In this document: one piece after another, positions 7,539 to 16,000 of the stretch
Numbering within the stretch: position 1 is the stretch's first letter
Layout: every line of letters starts with the position of its first letter
NCBI GenBank assembly: GCA_014803765.1
Contig: JAAVBC010000016.1
Coordinates: 1-32,843, forward strand
Direction of reading: 5' to 3'
From: Bacteroides sp.
GTDB taxonomy: Bacteria > Bacteroidota > Bacteroidia > Bacteroidales > Muribaculaceae
Length of the DNA: 32,843 nt
The notes under the pieces: model-generated
What the model was told of the DNA's origin: nothing
Database searches by the model: none
Seen by the model: the letters and a program-made list of their open reading frames with translations, nothing else
Translations under genes and position numbers: made by a program

Positions 7539-7570
7539 AAGGGGGCTATGTCAGATGACATAGCCCCCTT
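7539..7570. terminator. Hairpin terminator between convergent genes
   Basis: A perfect 14-bp stem, AAGGGGGCTATGTC (7539-7552) with its complement at 7557-7570, surrounds a 4-base AGAT loop. On the minus strand it is followed by CCCTTTTT, making it a rho-independent terminator for the Bax-inhibitor-1 family gene that ends at 7596. It may also stop the rightward 46-aa transcript, although there is no T tract on that side. Confidence 0.85.
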
Positions 7571-7595
7571 ATCAGTTGCAACTCTTCTCAGCGCT

Positions 7596-8324
7596 TTAGT
7601 CGCGGCTGCCTCCGAAGATGCGGAGGAGGAAGATGAAGAGGTTGATGAAGTCGAGATAGAGATTCATCGCGCCGATTGTAGCCAGTTTGTCGGACATGGC
7701 GGGATCAAGGTTTGCCTGCGACATACGGCGGATCTGCTGGGTGTCCCACGCGGTCAATCCGATGAAAAGGACTACACCTACGATGGATACTATCCATTCA
7801 ATCGTACTGCTGTGGGCAAAGATGTTGACAATCATCAGAATGATAAGTCCGAAGAGTCCCATCATAAGGTAGCTGCCCATCTTCGAGAGGTCGGACTTGG
7901 TGAAATAACCATAGACCGACATTGCTCCGAATGTGCCTGCAGTGATGAAAAGGGTATAGACGATAGTGCCTAACTTATACACTAAGAAAATCGGTGCCAG
8001 CCAGCAGCCCATCAATGCGGAAAAGATGCAGAAGCACAACAGGACTGTGCCTTGGCTCATACGTTCGAATCTTGCCGGAAGAACCCATGCCATTACGAAC
8101 ATTGCGATAAGCATACCCCAGAATACAATCTGATTTCCGAAGAAGAAGGAGATTGCCGCCGGGGAAGTGGCTATGCCGAGAGCACAGAATGCAGAAATCA
8201 ATAAGCCGATAAACATGCGGACATATACCTTGCGCATGACGGCGTTCACCTGAGTAGTCAGGCTGGAAGACGACCCTCCGCTATAGAAGGGAGGAGGGGT
8301 CGAAGGGCGATTGTTATAATCCAT
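7596..8324 (-). CDS. Bax inhibitor-1 / YccA family membrane protein
   Basis: The 242-residue product has a polar Pro/Ser-rich N-terminus of about 30 residues and then seven hydrophobic segments, the topology of the BI-1/TMBIM family (UPF0005) of inner-membrane proteins. Family hallmarks are GAMSVYGYFTKSDL before the middle helices, GLTAWDTQQI, and the last segment GAMNLYLDFINLFIFLLRIFG. The aspartates in AWDTQQ and YLDFIN match the pair that forms the pH-sensing calcium-leak gate in Bacillus YetJ. Bacterial members are linked to calcium leak or to FtsH-dependent protein quality control; which applies here cannot be read from sequence. It lies 87 bp downstream of argS on the same strand, possibly in one transcript, and ends at a strong terminator. 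Confidence 0.9.
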   Translation of the reverse strand: MDYNNRPSTPPPFYSGGSSSSLTTQVNAVMRKVYVRMFIGLLISAFCALGIATSPAAISFFFGNQIVFWGMLIAMFVMAWVLPARFERMSQGTVLLCFCIFSALMGCWLAPIFLVYKLGTIVYTLFITAGTFGAMSVYGYFTKSDLSKMGSYLMMGLFGLIILMIVNIFAHSSTIEWIVSIVGVVLFIGLTAWDTQQIRRMSQANLDPAMSDKLATIGAMNLYLDFINLFIFLLRIFGGSRD

Positions 8325-8411
8325 TGTCGTAAAATATTTTGTTTTGGTTATTATTCTTTGATTACTTACTTAGATACCCGAATTTTGTGAAGGTTTAAGA
8401 TTCGGAAAATC

Positions 8412-10190
8412 TTACATTCTCTCCGGCATCTCCATGCCGAGCAGCGCGACACCCTGCTTCAGTGTGCGGGCAGTCAGCTGAGAGAGATTGAGGCGCAGGC
8501 AGCGGGTAGCGGCATCCTCCTCTTTCAGCATCGGATAATCATGATAGAACTGATTATATTCCTTTGCGAGATCATAGCAATAATTTGCAATTACTGCAGG
8601 GGAGTAGTTTCTGCCGGCTTCCGCTACGATTGCCGGGAAATCGGCAATTTTCTGGATCAGCACCTGCTCCTTTTCATTGGGCTTGGCGTCTGCAAACGAA
8701 CAGCTCTTCAGCTCCTCCTCGGCGCGACGGCAGACGGAGCGTATGCGAGCGTAGGTGTACTGCAGGAAGGGACCCGTGTTGCCATTGAAGTCGATTGATT
8801 CCTCCGGATTAAAGAGGATATTCTTGCGCGGGTCGACTTTAAGAAGGAAATATTTGAGTGCGCCCAGACCGACTTTTCTTGAAATTTCCTTAGCTTCATC
8901 AGCAGGGATATCCTTGAATCGATCAGCGGAAGCCGCTACGGCGTTCTCAATCATAGTGTCCATCAGGTCATCGGCATCCACGACTGTGCCCTCTCTGGAT
9001 TTCATCTTGCCGTTGGGGAGTTCCACCATGCCGTAAGAGAAGTGGGTCAGATCCTTACCCCAGCGGAACCCGAGTTTGTCGAGAAGGAGAGCGAGCACCT
9101 GGAAATGATAGTTCTGCTCATTGCCGACGACATATATCATCTTGTCGATGGGATAATCCTGAAAGCGGAGTTTGGCTGTGCCGATATCCTGAGTCATATA
9201 GACGGATGTGCCGTCGGAGCGAAGGAGCAACTTATGGTCGAGTCCGTCGGGGGTAAGGTCAGCCCAAACTGAGCCATCCTCCTTGCGATACATGATACCC
9301 TTTTCCAAGCCGCCGAGCACGAGATCCTTACCTTCAAGATATGTGTCGGATTCGTAATAGATTTTGTCAAAGTCTACGCCGAGTCGCTTATAGGTCTCAT
9401 CGAAGCCGGCATAGACCCATTCATTCATCATTTTCCAGAGATTGCGCACCTCTTCGTCACCCTTTTCCCAGCGGCGGAGCAATTCGCGGGCTTCCTGCAT
9501 GAGTGTCGAAGCGGCTTCCGCTTCCTCATCGCTCATCCCCTGCGCCTTGAGTTGCGCGAGTTCATCCTTATAGTGCTTATCGAAAAGGACATAGAAATCG
9601 CCGATAAGGTGATCCCCCTTTTTGCCTGCCTTTTCGGGAGTTATCCCGTCGCCCCATTTCTGCCAAGCGAGCATGGATTTGCAGATGTGGATTCCACGGT
9701 CGTTGACGATATTGGTCTTTACGACGCGTTTGCCGTTGGCTTTAAGGATTTCAGCAAGAGAGAAGCCGAGAAGATTGTTGCGGACGTGTCCGAGATGGAG
9801 AGGCTTATTAGTGTTCGGTGAGGAATATTCCACCATCACGAGTTCCGCGTCATCGCTGACGGGAGTAATGCCATAATTCTCATTCTCTTCGATGTGGCGG
9901 AGCATATCGAGCCAGAAATCTGCGGAGATGCTGAGATTCAGGAATCCCTTTACTGCATTGAATTTTTCAACAGCCTCCACATTCTTCACGAGCCATTCGC
10001 CGATTTCGACAGCTGTCGGTTCGGGACCCTTATGAGAAGCTTTGAGGTAGGGAAACACGACAACAGTGACGTGTCCTTCGAATTCCTTCTTGGTCTGCTG
10101 CACCTGAACTGACGCCGGGTCAACTTCGACGCCATAGAGATCCTTCACGGCATCTGCCACACCTTGGGCTACAATCTTTTCGATTTTCAT
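8412..10190 (-). CDS. argS: Arginyl-tRNA synthetase
   Basis: This 592-residue class I aminoacyl-tRNA synthetase attaches arginine to tRNA-Arg in the cytoplasm. The N-terminal tRNA-recognition (Add-1) domain spans about residues 1-100. The HIGH signature is HLGH at 132-135 within SSPNTNKPLHLGHVRNN, a classic ArgS context. The KMSKS equivalent is KMKSREG near residue 395, the variant often seen in ArgS. The C-terminal DALR anticodon-binding domain ends in LLGMEMPERM, the canonical ArgS terminus, so the protein is complete. Its usual length fits. A possible promoter is at 10310-10317. Confidence 0.97.
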   Translation of the reverse strand: MKIEKIVAQGVADAVKDLYGVEVDPASVQVQQTKKEFEGHVTVVVFPYLKASHKGPEPTAVEIGEWLVKNVEAVEKFNAVKGFLNLSISADFWLDMLRHIEENENYGITPVSDDAELVMVEYSSPNTNKPLHLGHVRNNLLGFSLAEILKANGKRVVKTNIVNDRGIHICKSMLAWQKWGDGITPEKAGKKGDHLIGDFYVLFDKHYKDELAQLKAQGMSDEEAEAASTLMQEARELLRRWEKGDEEVRNLWKMMNEWVYAGFDETYKRLGVDFDKIYYESDTYLEGKDLVLGGLEKGIMYRKEDGSVWADLTPDGLDHKLLLRSDGTSVYMTQDIGTAKLRFQDYPIDKMIYVVGNEQNYHFQVLALLLDKLGFRWGKDLTHFSYGMVELPNGKMKSREGTVVDADDLMDTMIENAVAASADRFKDIPADEAKEISRKVGLGALKYFLLKVDPRKNILFNPEESIDFNGNTGPFLQYTYARIRSVCRRAEEELKSCSFADAKPNEKEQVLIQKIADFPAIVAEAGRNYSPAVIANYCYDLAKEYNQFYHDYPMLKEEDAATRCLRLNLSQLTARTLKQGVALLGMEMPERM

Positions 10191-10309
10191 ATTTACTGTC
10201 TTGCTACTTTTATTTCGTACCTATATAACTAACGCAAAAAGCCTCGGCAGAGTATAGAAGCTCCGTCGAAACCTGCAGGAAACGGGCTCTCCGCCCCTTT
10301 CTCTAAAAA

Positions 10310-10317
10310 CAAAATTA
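10310..10317 (-). promoter_or_regulatory. Possible argS -7 box
   Basis: The minus strand reads TAATTTTG, a perfect -7 match, with TTTC about 19-20 bp upstream as a weak -33. The implied leader to argS is about 113 bases. The -33 falls inside the hairpin at 10332-10362. Confidence 0.4.
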
Positions 10318-10331
10318 ATAAAAATATAGTA

Positions 10332-10362
10332 ACCCCGAAAGTTTTTAGATAACTTTCGGGGT
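10332..10362. terminator. Perfect 12-bp hairpin, possible terminator of the porin transcript
   Basis: ACCCCGAAAGTT (10332-10343) pairs perfectly with 10351-10362 around a 7-base loop. On the minus strand it is followed by TACTATATTTTTATT, only partly a T tract. It could end leftward transcription coming from the phosphatase-porin pair, beyond repeat cluster 2. It also overlaps the candidate argS -33 region. Confidence 0.5.
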
Positions 10363-10398
10363 AAATCGTAAAAATAAATAATTCCTGAAATAATTGAG

Positions 10399-10435
10399 GA
10401 TTATATGTTTAAAATGATGATTATATGTTTAAAAT
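10399..10435. repeat. Two 17-bp direct repeats
   Basis: GATTATATGTTTAAAAT occurs at 10399-10415 and again at 10419-10435, a 20-bp period (about two helical turns). It lies in an AT-rich stretch between the hairpin and cluster 2. No function is evident. Confidence 0.6.
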
Positions 10436-10470
10436 TTTTACTGTTCGCTAAAAATTGAGGGTCATAGTAA

Positions 10471-10749
10471 CCAACCCGCGGGAGCGGGTTGCCTAACCGT
10501 TAACCGCGGGTTGAAGCCCAAAGGGCTGAAACCTGCGGACTGGTAACCTCATACGTATCATCCAACCCGCGGGAGCGGGTTGCCTCACTGCTGTATCAAC
10601 GCAGGTAGCTTGTTGGCGTTGAGGTTTCCGGTTAGGCAACCCGCGTCCGCGGGTTGGTGTAGGGGGGGATGGATTTGCGAGTCCGGGGGTATCAGCGCTT
10701 TGCGCTTCAACCCCCGGTTTCCGGTTAGGCAACCCGCTCCCGCGGGTTG
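10471..10749. repeat. Composite palindromic repeat cluster 2 (REP-like)
   Basis: The cluster is built from the modules of cluster 1. There are AACCCGC-GGGA-GCGGGTT palindromes at its start and near 10565, a loop module TATCAACG...CGTTGAGG near 10593-10623 (inverse of the cluster 1 loop), a GGGGGTATCAGCGCTTTGCG module near 10686, and a final palindrome ending at 10749. It lies 50 bp beyond the stop of the porin gene. The open frames crossing it are repeat translations. Confidence 0.9.
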
Positions 10750-10799
10750 ATGACGCGTCCATGAATTCAGTATAATATTGATTATAAGATTATACTGCG

Positions 10800-11987
10800 T
10801 CAGAAGATTATCTGGAGGCGGGCGAGGATGGCGTTAAGTTTTACGGGAGGTTCGCCGGCGCGATCCCAACGATATGTGTAGGAGTAATGCAGACGCGCAA
10901 TCATGTACTTGTTGATCTGATAGTTCAGGGTTGCCGAGAAGTCATTTACTCTGCCCCCGAAGATTCCCGCAGAGACATCGCTCAGGGTCGTATAGTTGTA
11001 GTCAAGCACGAGTTCAAGACTCTTCGGAGCCGGAGTGGCAATGCCGCCTGCCACCATGTCATAGGTGTAAGCCGGACCCCAGAGGATACCGCGAAGAGTT
11101 GCGTAAGCACCCTGGGCATCGTAGGCGGGCAGACCATTACGGCGATTGACGTGAGTCCAATAATACTGAGTCTCAAGAGCCACGCGGTCGTAGTTCACCA
11201 ACAGATCCGGAGATAACTTGAAAAGATTCTTGGCGTGATCAACATCCGCGCTGATTGCCGACACCTGAGTTATGCGGACCGGGAAATTGCCGGCGAATGT
11301 AAAACCATCGTGAGTGTCAGGATCGCCATGTTTCTGAGGAGTTGCGAATGCTCCCGAGATACCGACCTGAAGCATTTTCCCCTGCTCATGGAACGGACGA
11401 TATGCCAGACGGCTGCGGAAGCCATAGCCCTCATGCGTGAACTGCTGCGGGTTAAGCAGAATAGTGGTCGAAGAGGGTTCGACATGCATAGAGGCTGTAG
11501 CCAGGAATTTATTGCCGTTATATTCATACTGCACGCCGAGCTGTCGGGAATCATTGAGGACACCGTTGCTCATAGGCTCCTCCATTGTCGGCTTCATGGA
11601 GCTTGATGTAGCGCTCTGCAGACCGAACTGATGAATGAAGTTGCCGACGGTCAGTATATGCTCCGGCGAGAAAGTATATCCGATGAGGACATCCTTCAGT
11701 CCAACCTTATTATAGGCGAACCCGACATCAATCTTCGCATTCCACTTGCCATAATTCATCTTCACGCCGAGGCGGGCGTCGACAAGATTGAATCCGGACT
11801 TGAACATATCCTTAGTGGGTGAGATCAGTGCGCCCCCGTCAAGCAGGATTCTGCCTGTAGGCTTAATCTCGAACTTAGTCTTTTCAGGTTGTGGCTTCGG
11901 GAGGGAGTCAGTAGTGGTCTGTGCCCATACCGGTGAGACAACAATGGTAGCCATCGCCATTGTGAACATAGCAATTGAAGTCTTCAT
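10800..11987 (-). CDS. Phosphate-selective-porin-like outer membrane protein (OprO/OprP family)
   Basis: The 395-residue protein has a signal peptide (MKTSIAMFTMAMATIVVSPV, cleavage near WAQ). Its mature part is made of alternating amphipathic strands, including ILLDGGALISPTKDMFKSGF, DARLGVKMNYGKW and VGNFIHQFGLQS, which follow the phosphate-selective porin O/P family. It ends in LNAILARLQIIF, with the terminal Phe typical of BAM-assembled barrels. Bacteroidetes members form outer-membrane channels for anions or are uncharacterised; phosphate specificity is not proven by sequence. The gene starts 64 bp after the acid phosphatase gene on the same strand, which fits a pair that releases phosphate and takes it up. 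Confidence 0.82.
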   Translation of the reverse strand: MKTSIAMFTMAMATIVVSPVWAQTTTDSLPKPQPEKTKFEIKPTGRILLDGGALISPTKDMFKSGFNLVDARLGVKMNYGKWNAKIDVGFAYNKVGLKDVLIGYTFSPEHILTVGNFIHQFGLQSATSSSMKPTMEEPMSNGVLNDSRQLGVQYEYNGNKFLATASMHVEPSSTTILLNPQQFTHEGYGFRSRLAYRPFHEQGKMLQVGISGAFATPQKHGDPDTHDGFTFAGNFPVRITQVSAISADVDHAKNLFKLSPDLLVNYDRVALETQYYWTHVNRRNGLPAYDAQGAYATLRGILWGPAYTYDMVAGGIATPAPKSLELVLDYNYTTLSDVSAGIFGGRVNDFSATLNYQINKYMIARLHYSYTYRWDRAGEPPVKLNAILARLQIIF

Positions 11988-12051
11988 GGTAATAAAATTT
12001 TAAGGGGTGGCTAATACTCTTTTTAGAGGATATTCCTTTTAAGAGAAAAAT

Positions 12052-12834
12052 TTATTTAGTGGCGGGTTTAACTTTTCCGGCTTTCTTAAGGTCTGCAAAT
12101 TCCTTTTTAGCTTTGTTGAGCTGCTTATTGAAATCATCATTGGCGTGCAGGCGGGCTACGATAGAGGAGCCAGTGATTCTTCCTGCGTCTACATCGCTCT
12201 GGAAGTGATAGCCGCAGATGACTCTTGAATCACCCATCTGATAGCCGCGTTCCAGGATTTCATTCTGGCGGTCGGGGTTAAGTTCGGTGAGGACTAAAGC
12301 CGTTGCCCAGCCGATAGAGGTATGTCCGGAGGGGTAGGAGCCGTTGGTGGAAAGTTCTGCCTGCTGTTCGGGATTGCAGGTGTCTTCTCCATAGAAAGAG
12401 AAGGGGCGCTGACGATTATAATGATTCTTGGCATCGCGGGTGGCAAGGTCGCCTGCATCCTCACGCATGCCGACAATGAGTTTATAAATTTCGGGAGTAG
12501 TCTCCGGGGAGATGTAGACGCCGAAAGCCTCGGAGAAAGCATCCGGGAGGTTCTGTCCCTCTACGCGGGCATCGCGGAACGCCTGTTCGCCGCGTTCAGT
12601 GTTGCGGATAGACTTACCCCAGTCATAGCGTGCCTTGTCATACATGAACTGCACTGAAGAAGCATCCGGGGGGGAGGGGAGAATGAGAAGGCTGTTGGGG
12701 GCATCCCCTTCATAAAGGAAATAGAGGTCAGGATTTGTAGAATGATCTTTGCAACCTGCCTTTTGTTGAGCGACTGCATTACCTGCAAATAAAATAGAAG
12801 AGAGGATGAGAGAATAGCGTAGAAGTGTTTTCAT
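12052..12834 (-). CDS. Class A nonspecific acid phosphatase (PAP2/PhoN type)
   Basis: From the ATG at 12834 the product is 260 residues with a signal peptide (MKTLLRYSLILSSILFAGNA, cleavage after AVA). The vanadium-peroxidase/PAP2 signature is complete: K136NHYNRQRP144, then PSGH at 168-171, then SR at 203-204 with H210 and D214. H171 and H210 correspond to the proton donor and phosphohistidine pair of PhoN-like enzymes, which hydrolyse organic phosphate esters in the periplasm. The context GSYPSGHT is typical of bacterial class A acid phosphatases. An upstream in-frame ATG at 12894 would add 20 residues before the signal peptide and run through the leader hairpin, so it was not used. A run of seven C lies in the coding strand at 12668-12674. 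It is followed by the porin gene. Confidence 0.92.
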   Translation of the reverse strand: MKTLLRYSLILSSILFAGNAVAQQKAGCKDHSTNPDLYFLYEGDAPNSLLILPSPPDASSVQFMYDKARYDWGKSIRNTERGEQAFRDARVEGQNLPDAFSEAFGVYISPETTPEIYKLIVGMREDAGDLATRDAKNHYNRQRPFSFYGEDTCNPEQQAELSTNGSYPSGHTSIGWATALVLTELNPDRQNEILERGYQMGDSRVICGYHFQSDVDAGRITGSSIVARLHANDDFNKQLNKAKKEFADLKKAGKVKPATK

Positions 12835-12854
12835 AGAGTAAAGTTTTAAAAGGT

Positions 12855-12886
12855 TAGGCATGACTCCCATCCGGGAATCATGCCTA
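12855..12886 (-). promoter_or_regulatory. Leader hairpin upstream of the acid phosphatase gene
   Basis: TAGGCATGA (12855-12863) pairs with TCATGCCTA (12878-12886); after one mismatch, TCCC and GGGA extend the stem to a 4-base loop. On the minus strand it is followed by ACCTTTT and then the ATG 21 bases on. It may act as an attenuator or shape translation; this is inference. Confidence 0.5.
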
Positions 12887-12950
12887 TAAAACATTATAAC
12901 GAATCCTTAAGTTTTGCAAAACAATATGTTGTGCAACATAAAAAGCAATA

Positions 12951-12991
12951 ATAAAGGCTTGTCAAAATCCGCGATTTTGACAAGCCTTTAT
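12951..12991 (-). terminator. Rho-independent terminator of the pilus operon
   Basis: A perfect 19-bp stem (12951-12969 with 12973-12991) carries a 3-base loop. On the minus strand it lies about 30 bases after the stop of the adhesin gene (13023) and is followed by TATTGCTTTTTATG. It is the clear 3' boundary of the leftward locus and separates it from the acid phosphatase gene. Confidence 0.88.
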
Positions 12992-13022
12992 AATTTATAT
13001 TAATCAATAACTAATGCGTATC

Positions 13023-16000
13023 TCAGGGAACGAGCAGTTTGAAGACTGCAGGACGTTCTGACTCCGCTGTCATTACGCTGACGATTCTGATTCCCTTGCC
13101 GACGGAGAGTGTCAGTTCAGACTCGTTCAGAGAGTGCTTCTCTGCCACGACGGAACCTGCCATATCAGAGATCAAGATATCCGAGAGATGATTTCCGTTT
13201 GAGATGATGCGGATCTCGCCGTTGATTACCTCAGCATATACACCTGAATTATTCTCGTTGATTATGTCTACGATTGTAGAGACGCCTGTCTTGCGAACGA
13301 GTACGTAGCGACCTGCGGAAGCCGAAGTGCCCGCCGGGATGCAGACCTGTTCGTTCAGATCATATGTCTTATTCTCGGCGACATCGAGAAGTTCATATCC
13401 TTCTGCATTGAAGTCATCATAAGCATTGAAATCAAGCCATGCCTCAGAAGCAGTATCCTTCAGGATTGTCAAGGGAATGCGGTCGGCAGTCGGAGTAATG
13501 TCATGGCAGATACCCTCTGACATTGCCATAACGGCGAGCGACGGAGCCACTTCATTGTCAAGGAGAGCGATGTTAGTCGGGCAGTCATACGCATCGGCTA
13601 CGATAGTTGCAGCTTCATGTACACCGTCGCGCAGACGAACACGGAGAGTTGCAATTGAAGGCTCATCCGTTTCCTCATCACCGACAATTCCGCTGCCCAT
13701 AAGCATTTCAGGATTCATCTTCAGATCAAGGCTCTTCGCGTCAGAGTTGGCGATGACGAATACAGCCTGCATCGGTGCGATAGTAGCCAGAGGAGCGGTC
13801 TTTGCGAAAGCTCCGGATGCTGCGCGGCGCACAGTAGAGATAGTGTTGCCGTCATAAGCCATCACGCCGGAGATCGCATCCTTATTCGCCTCAATGAATT
13901 TCTCCACATTAATGCTGCTCATGAAGGGATTGCCGAAGAGGAAATAATCCGTATTGTCGTCAGCCTTCACGTTGATAGTGATGTCGGCAGCTCCGTTGAA
14001 GACTGTGCGGTCATATTCACGCTCGCAAATAGTCGTCTTGAATGTAGAGGTCTCCATGTTCTCGGCATCCTCATAGATGAAGCGGGAAGTGTTGGCTTCA
14101 TCTCGGCTGATTGACTCGCTTACGCCATCGATTGGCAGACCTGTGAAGTCATTATAATAGACATATTCAGTCTGGGTCTTCGGGAAGCGGAAACGGAAGT
14201 CGGTTGATTCCGGAAGTTCACCATTATCAACCCAGAGAGAGAAGCCCTCGCCAAGGCGATAACCATAATTGAGAAGGTTGAAATTCTTCGACCAAAGAGT
14301 AGTGGTCATTCCATCGATCTGTTCGAGCTCCACGAGATCGCGATACATATTATCCGGGTTCTGCGACCAGAGACGATCCTGCACTGCGCTATACCATCGA
14401 CGCTGATAGATTGTCGGGTTAAAGCGATTCTGCGGAGCGGTCTGCTCATTAAGCTCGGTGAAGTAGGGAGCAGTGTGAACGCCCTTCATTGCTTCGGGAA
14501 CGAACATGTCGCCGGTCACCATATCCTTCATCGGCGCCGAGAGGAGGTGATAGCGGTTGGGGGTCAGTTCGAGTTCCACCCACGCCTTACTATAGTTAAG
14601 ATTCTGGATGCTGTTGATCTCAGCTCCGGGCTCGAAATGGATATTATCGCAGCAGAAGAGGTCGGGGTGATTTTCTTCGGCTGCCACGAGATCGGGATAG
14701 ATACGCGCGCCGGCGGGAATAATCACGTTCGTGCAGCAATAGGGAGTGCCATTAGTCCAGTTATCCCATTTGCTCCAGTCATTATTCGAAGCATTTTTCT
14801 TCCAGGTAGTTTCCTCGGGATGCACAACATAACTCAATGTATTGATGGGTTTCATAGATCCATCGTAGAACATCATTGTGTACATTCCGGGTCCGGCTGT
14901 CTCGAAAGATACGTTAAGTTTACCATTGATATCAGTCTTGACTAAGACAGGAGTGTCGCCGGGACGTCCGTAAGAGATGTAATATTCAGCATCCGGATTG
15001 CCATGAGCCTCTATATCAATCCTATCACGAGAGCAGACTTCACCGAGAGTCCATCCATCGATGTCGGCATGGCAGGAGTTAGTGTCGCGGCAATCGGCGA
15101 GTCCATCGTTGTCGATATCGCTAAGGACGCCGAACCCATAATACTTCGAGTCGAAGTCAAGGGCATTCAGAACGTTGGCGATTGTCACTTTTACTTCATT
15201 ATAGGGAGCAGTAGGATTGATGAACAATACGCGTTTGTCGCCATATCCTGCCACATTAGCGTCCACTGCATTCCAGTCCGTGTATTTATTCCCGGTAGGT
15301 ATGCCGTTATAATAGGTCTCGATAGTGAGCCATCCTCCGACACCGACACCTGCAAGGAATGTCTTATCGTCCACGACGAAACCGAGTTTCTGGCGGAAGT
15401 CGAATGTACGTCCGAGTTTGACGTAGAATACTGTGCCGGATGCACCCAACGTATTATAGAGTCGACAATAAGTGTCCCAATTGCCATCGACCAAGGCGTC
15501 CAAATCCTTAACTCCGGTTATTGCTTCAAGGGCTGCCCCCTGATTCATCTGATTGAAGTCAAGAGTAGTATGAGTCGTGTCAAAGCCGAGGAGGTCGGTC
15601 TGACATCCGAAGGGACTGTTGCAACCACCGCCATTATTTCCTCCTTCAGAGGATGATTTATTGGGGAGGTCTTCAATGAATGCATAATAAATGTTGAGTT
15701 TATCCGTGATACCGATTACTCCGGAAGTCCAGAGTTCAATAGCATCAATCTTGGTCGGAGCGCCATGATCGTCAATATCCGGGACAGCAACACTATAACG
15801 CATCTTCAAATTTGCGTTTGCACCTCCAACATCGGCAGAGACAGCATTCGATTCATCAACAAGATTGCGATAGACTTCCTTTCCCTGATAATAGCATCTG
15901 ATCTGAACGAATTGAAGCACATTAAGATTCAGCACTTCTACAGGAGAAGAGACCAAAAGACCGATGCGCTTGCCGGTGGAGCCGATCTCGCGCTCAGCAT

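Noticed and set aside
10493..10762. Open frame with GLPNRKP repeats (minus strand)
   Set aside because: The peptide is produced by repeat cluster 2; the similar peptide at 27010-27243 comes from the same repeat, not from protein conservation.
12835..12894. N-terminal extension of the acid phosphatase from an upstream ATG
   Set aside because: It would place 20 polar residues before the signal peptide and translate through the leader hairpin; the ATG at 12834 gives a normal signal peptide.
12926..12939. ATGTTG-TG-CAACAT palindrome as an operator
   Set aside because: Only 6-bp arms in an AT-rich spacer next to the operon terminator; chance occurrence cannot be excluded.
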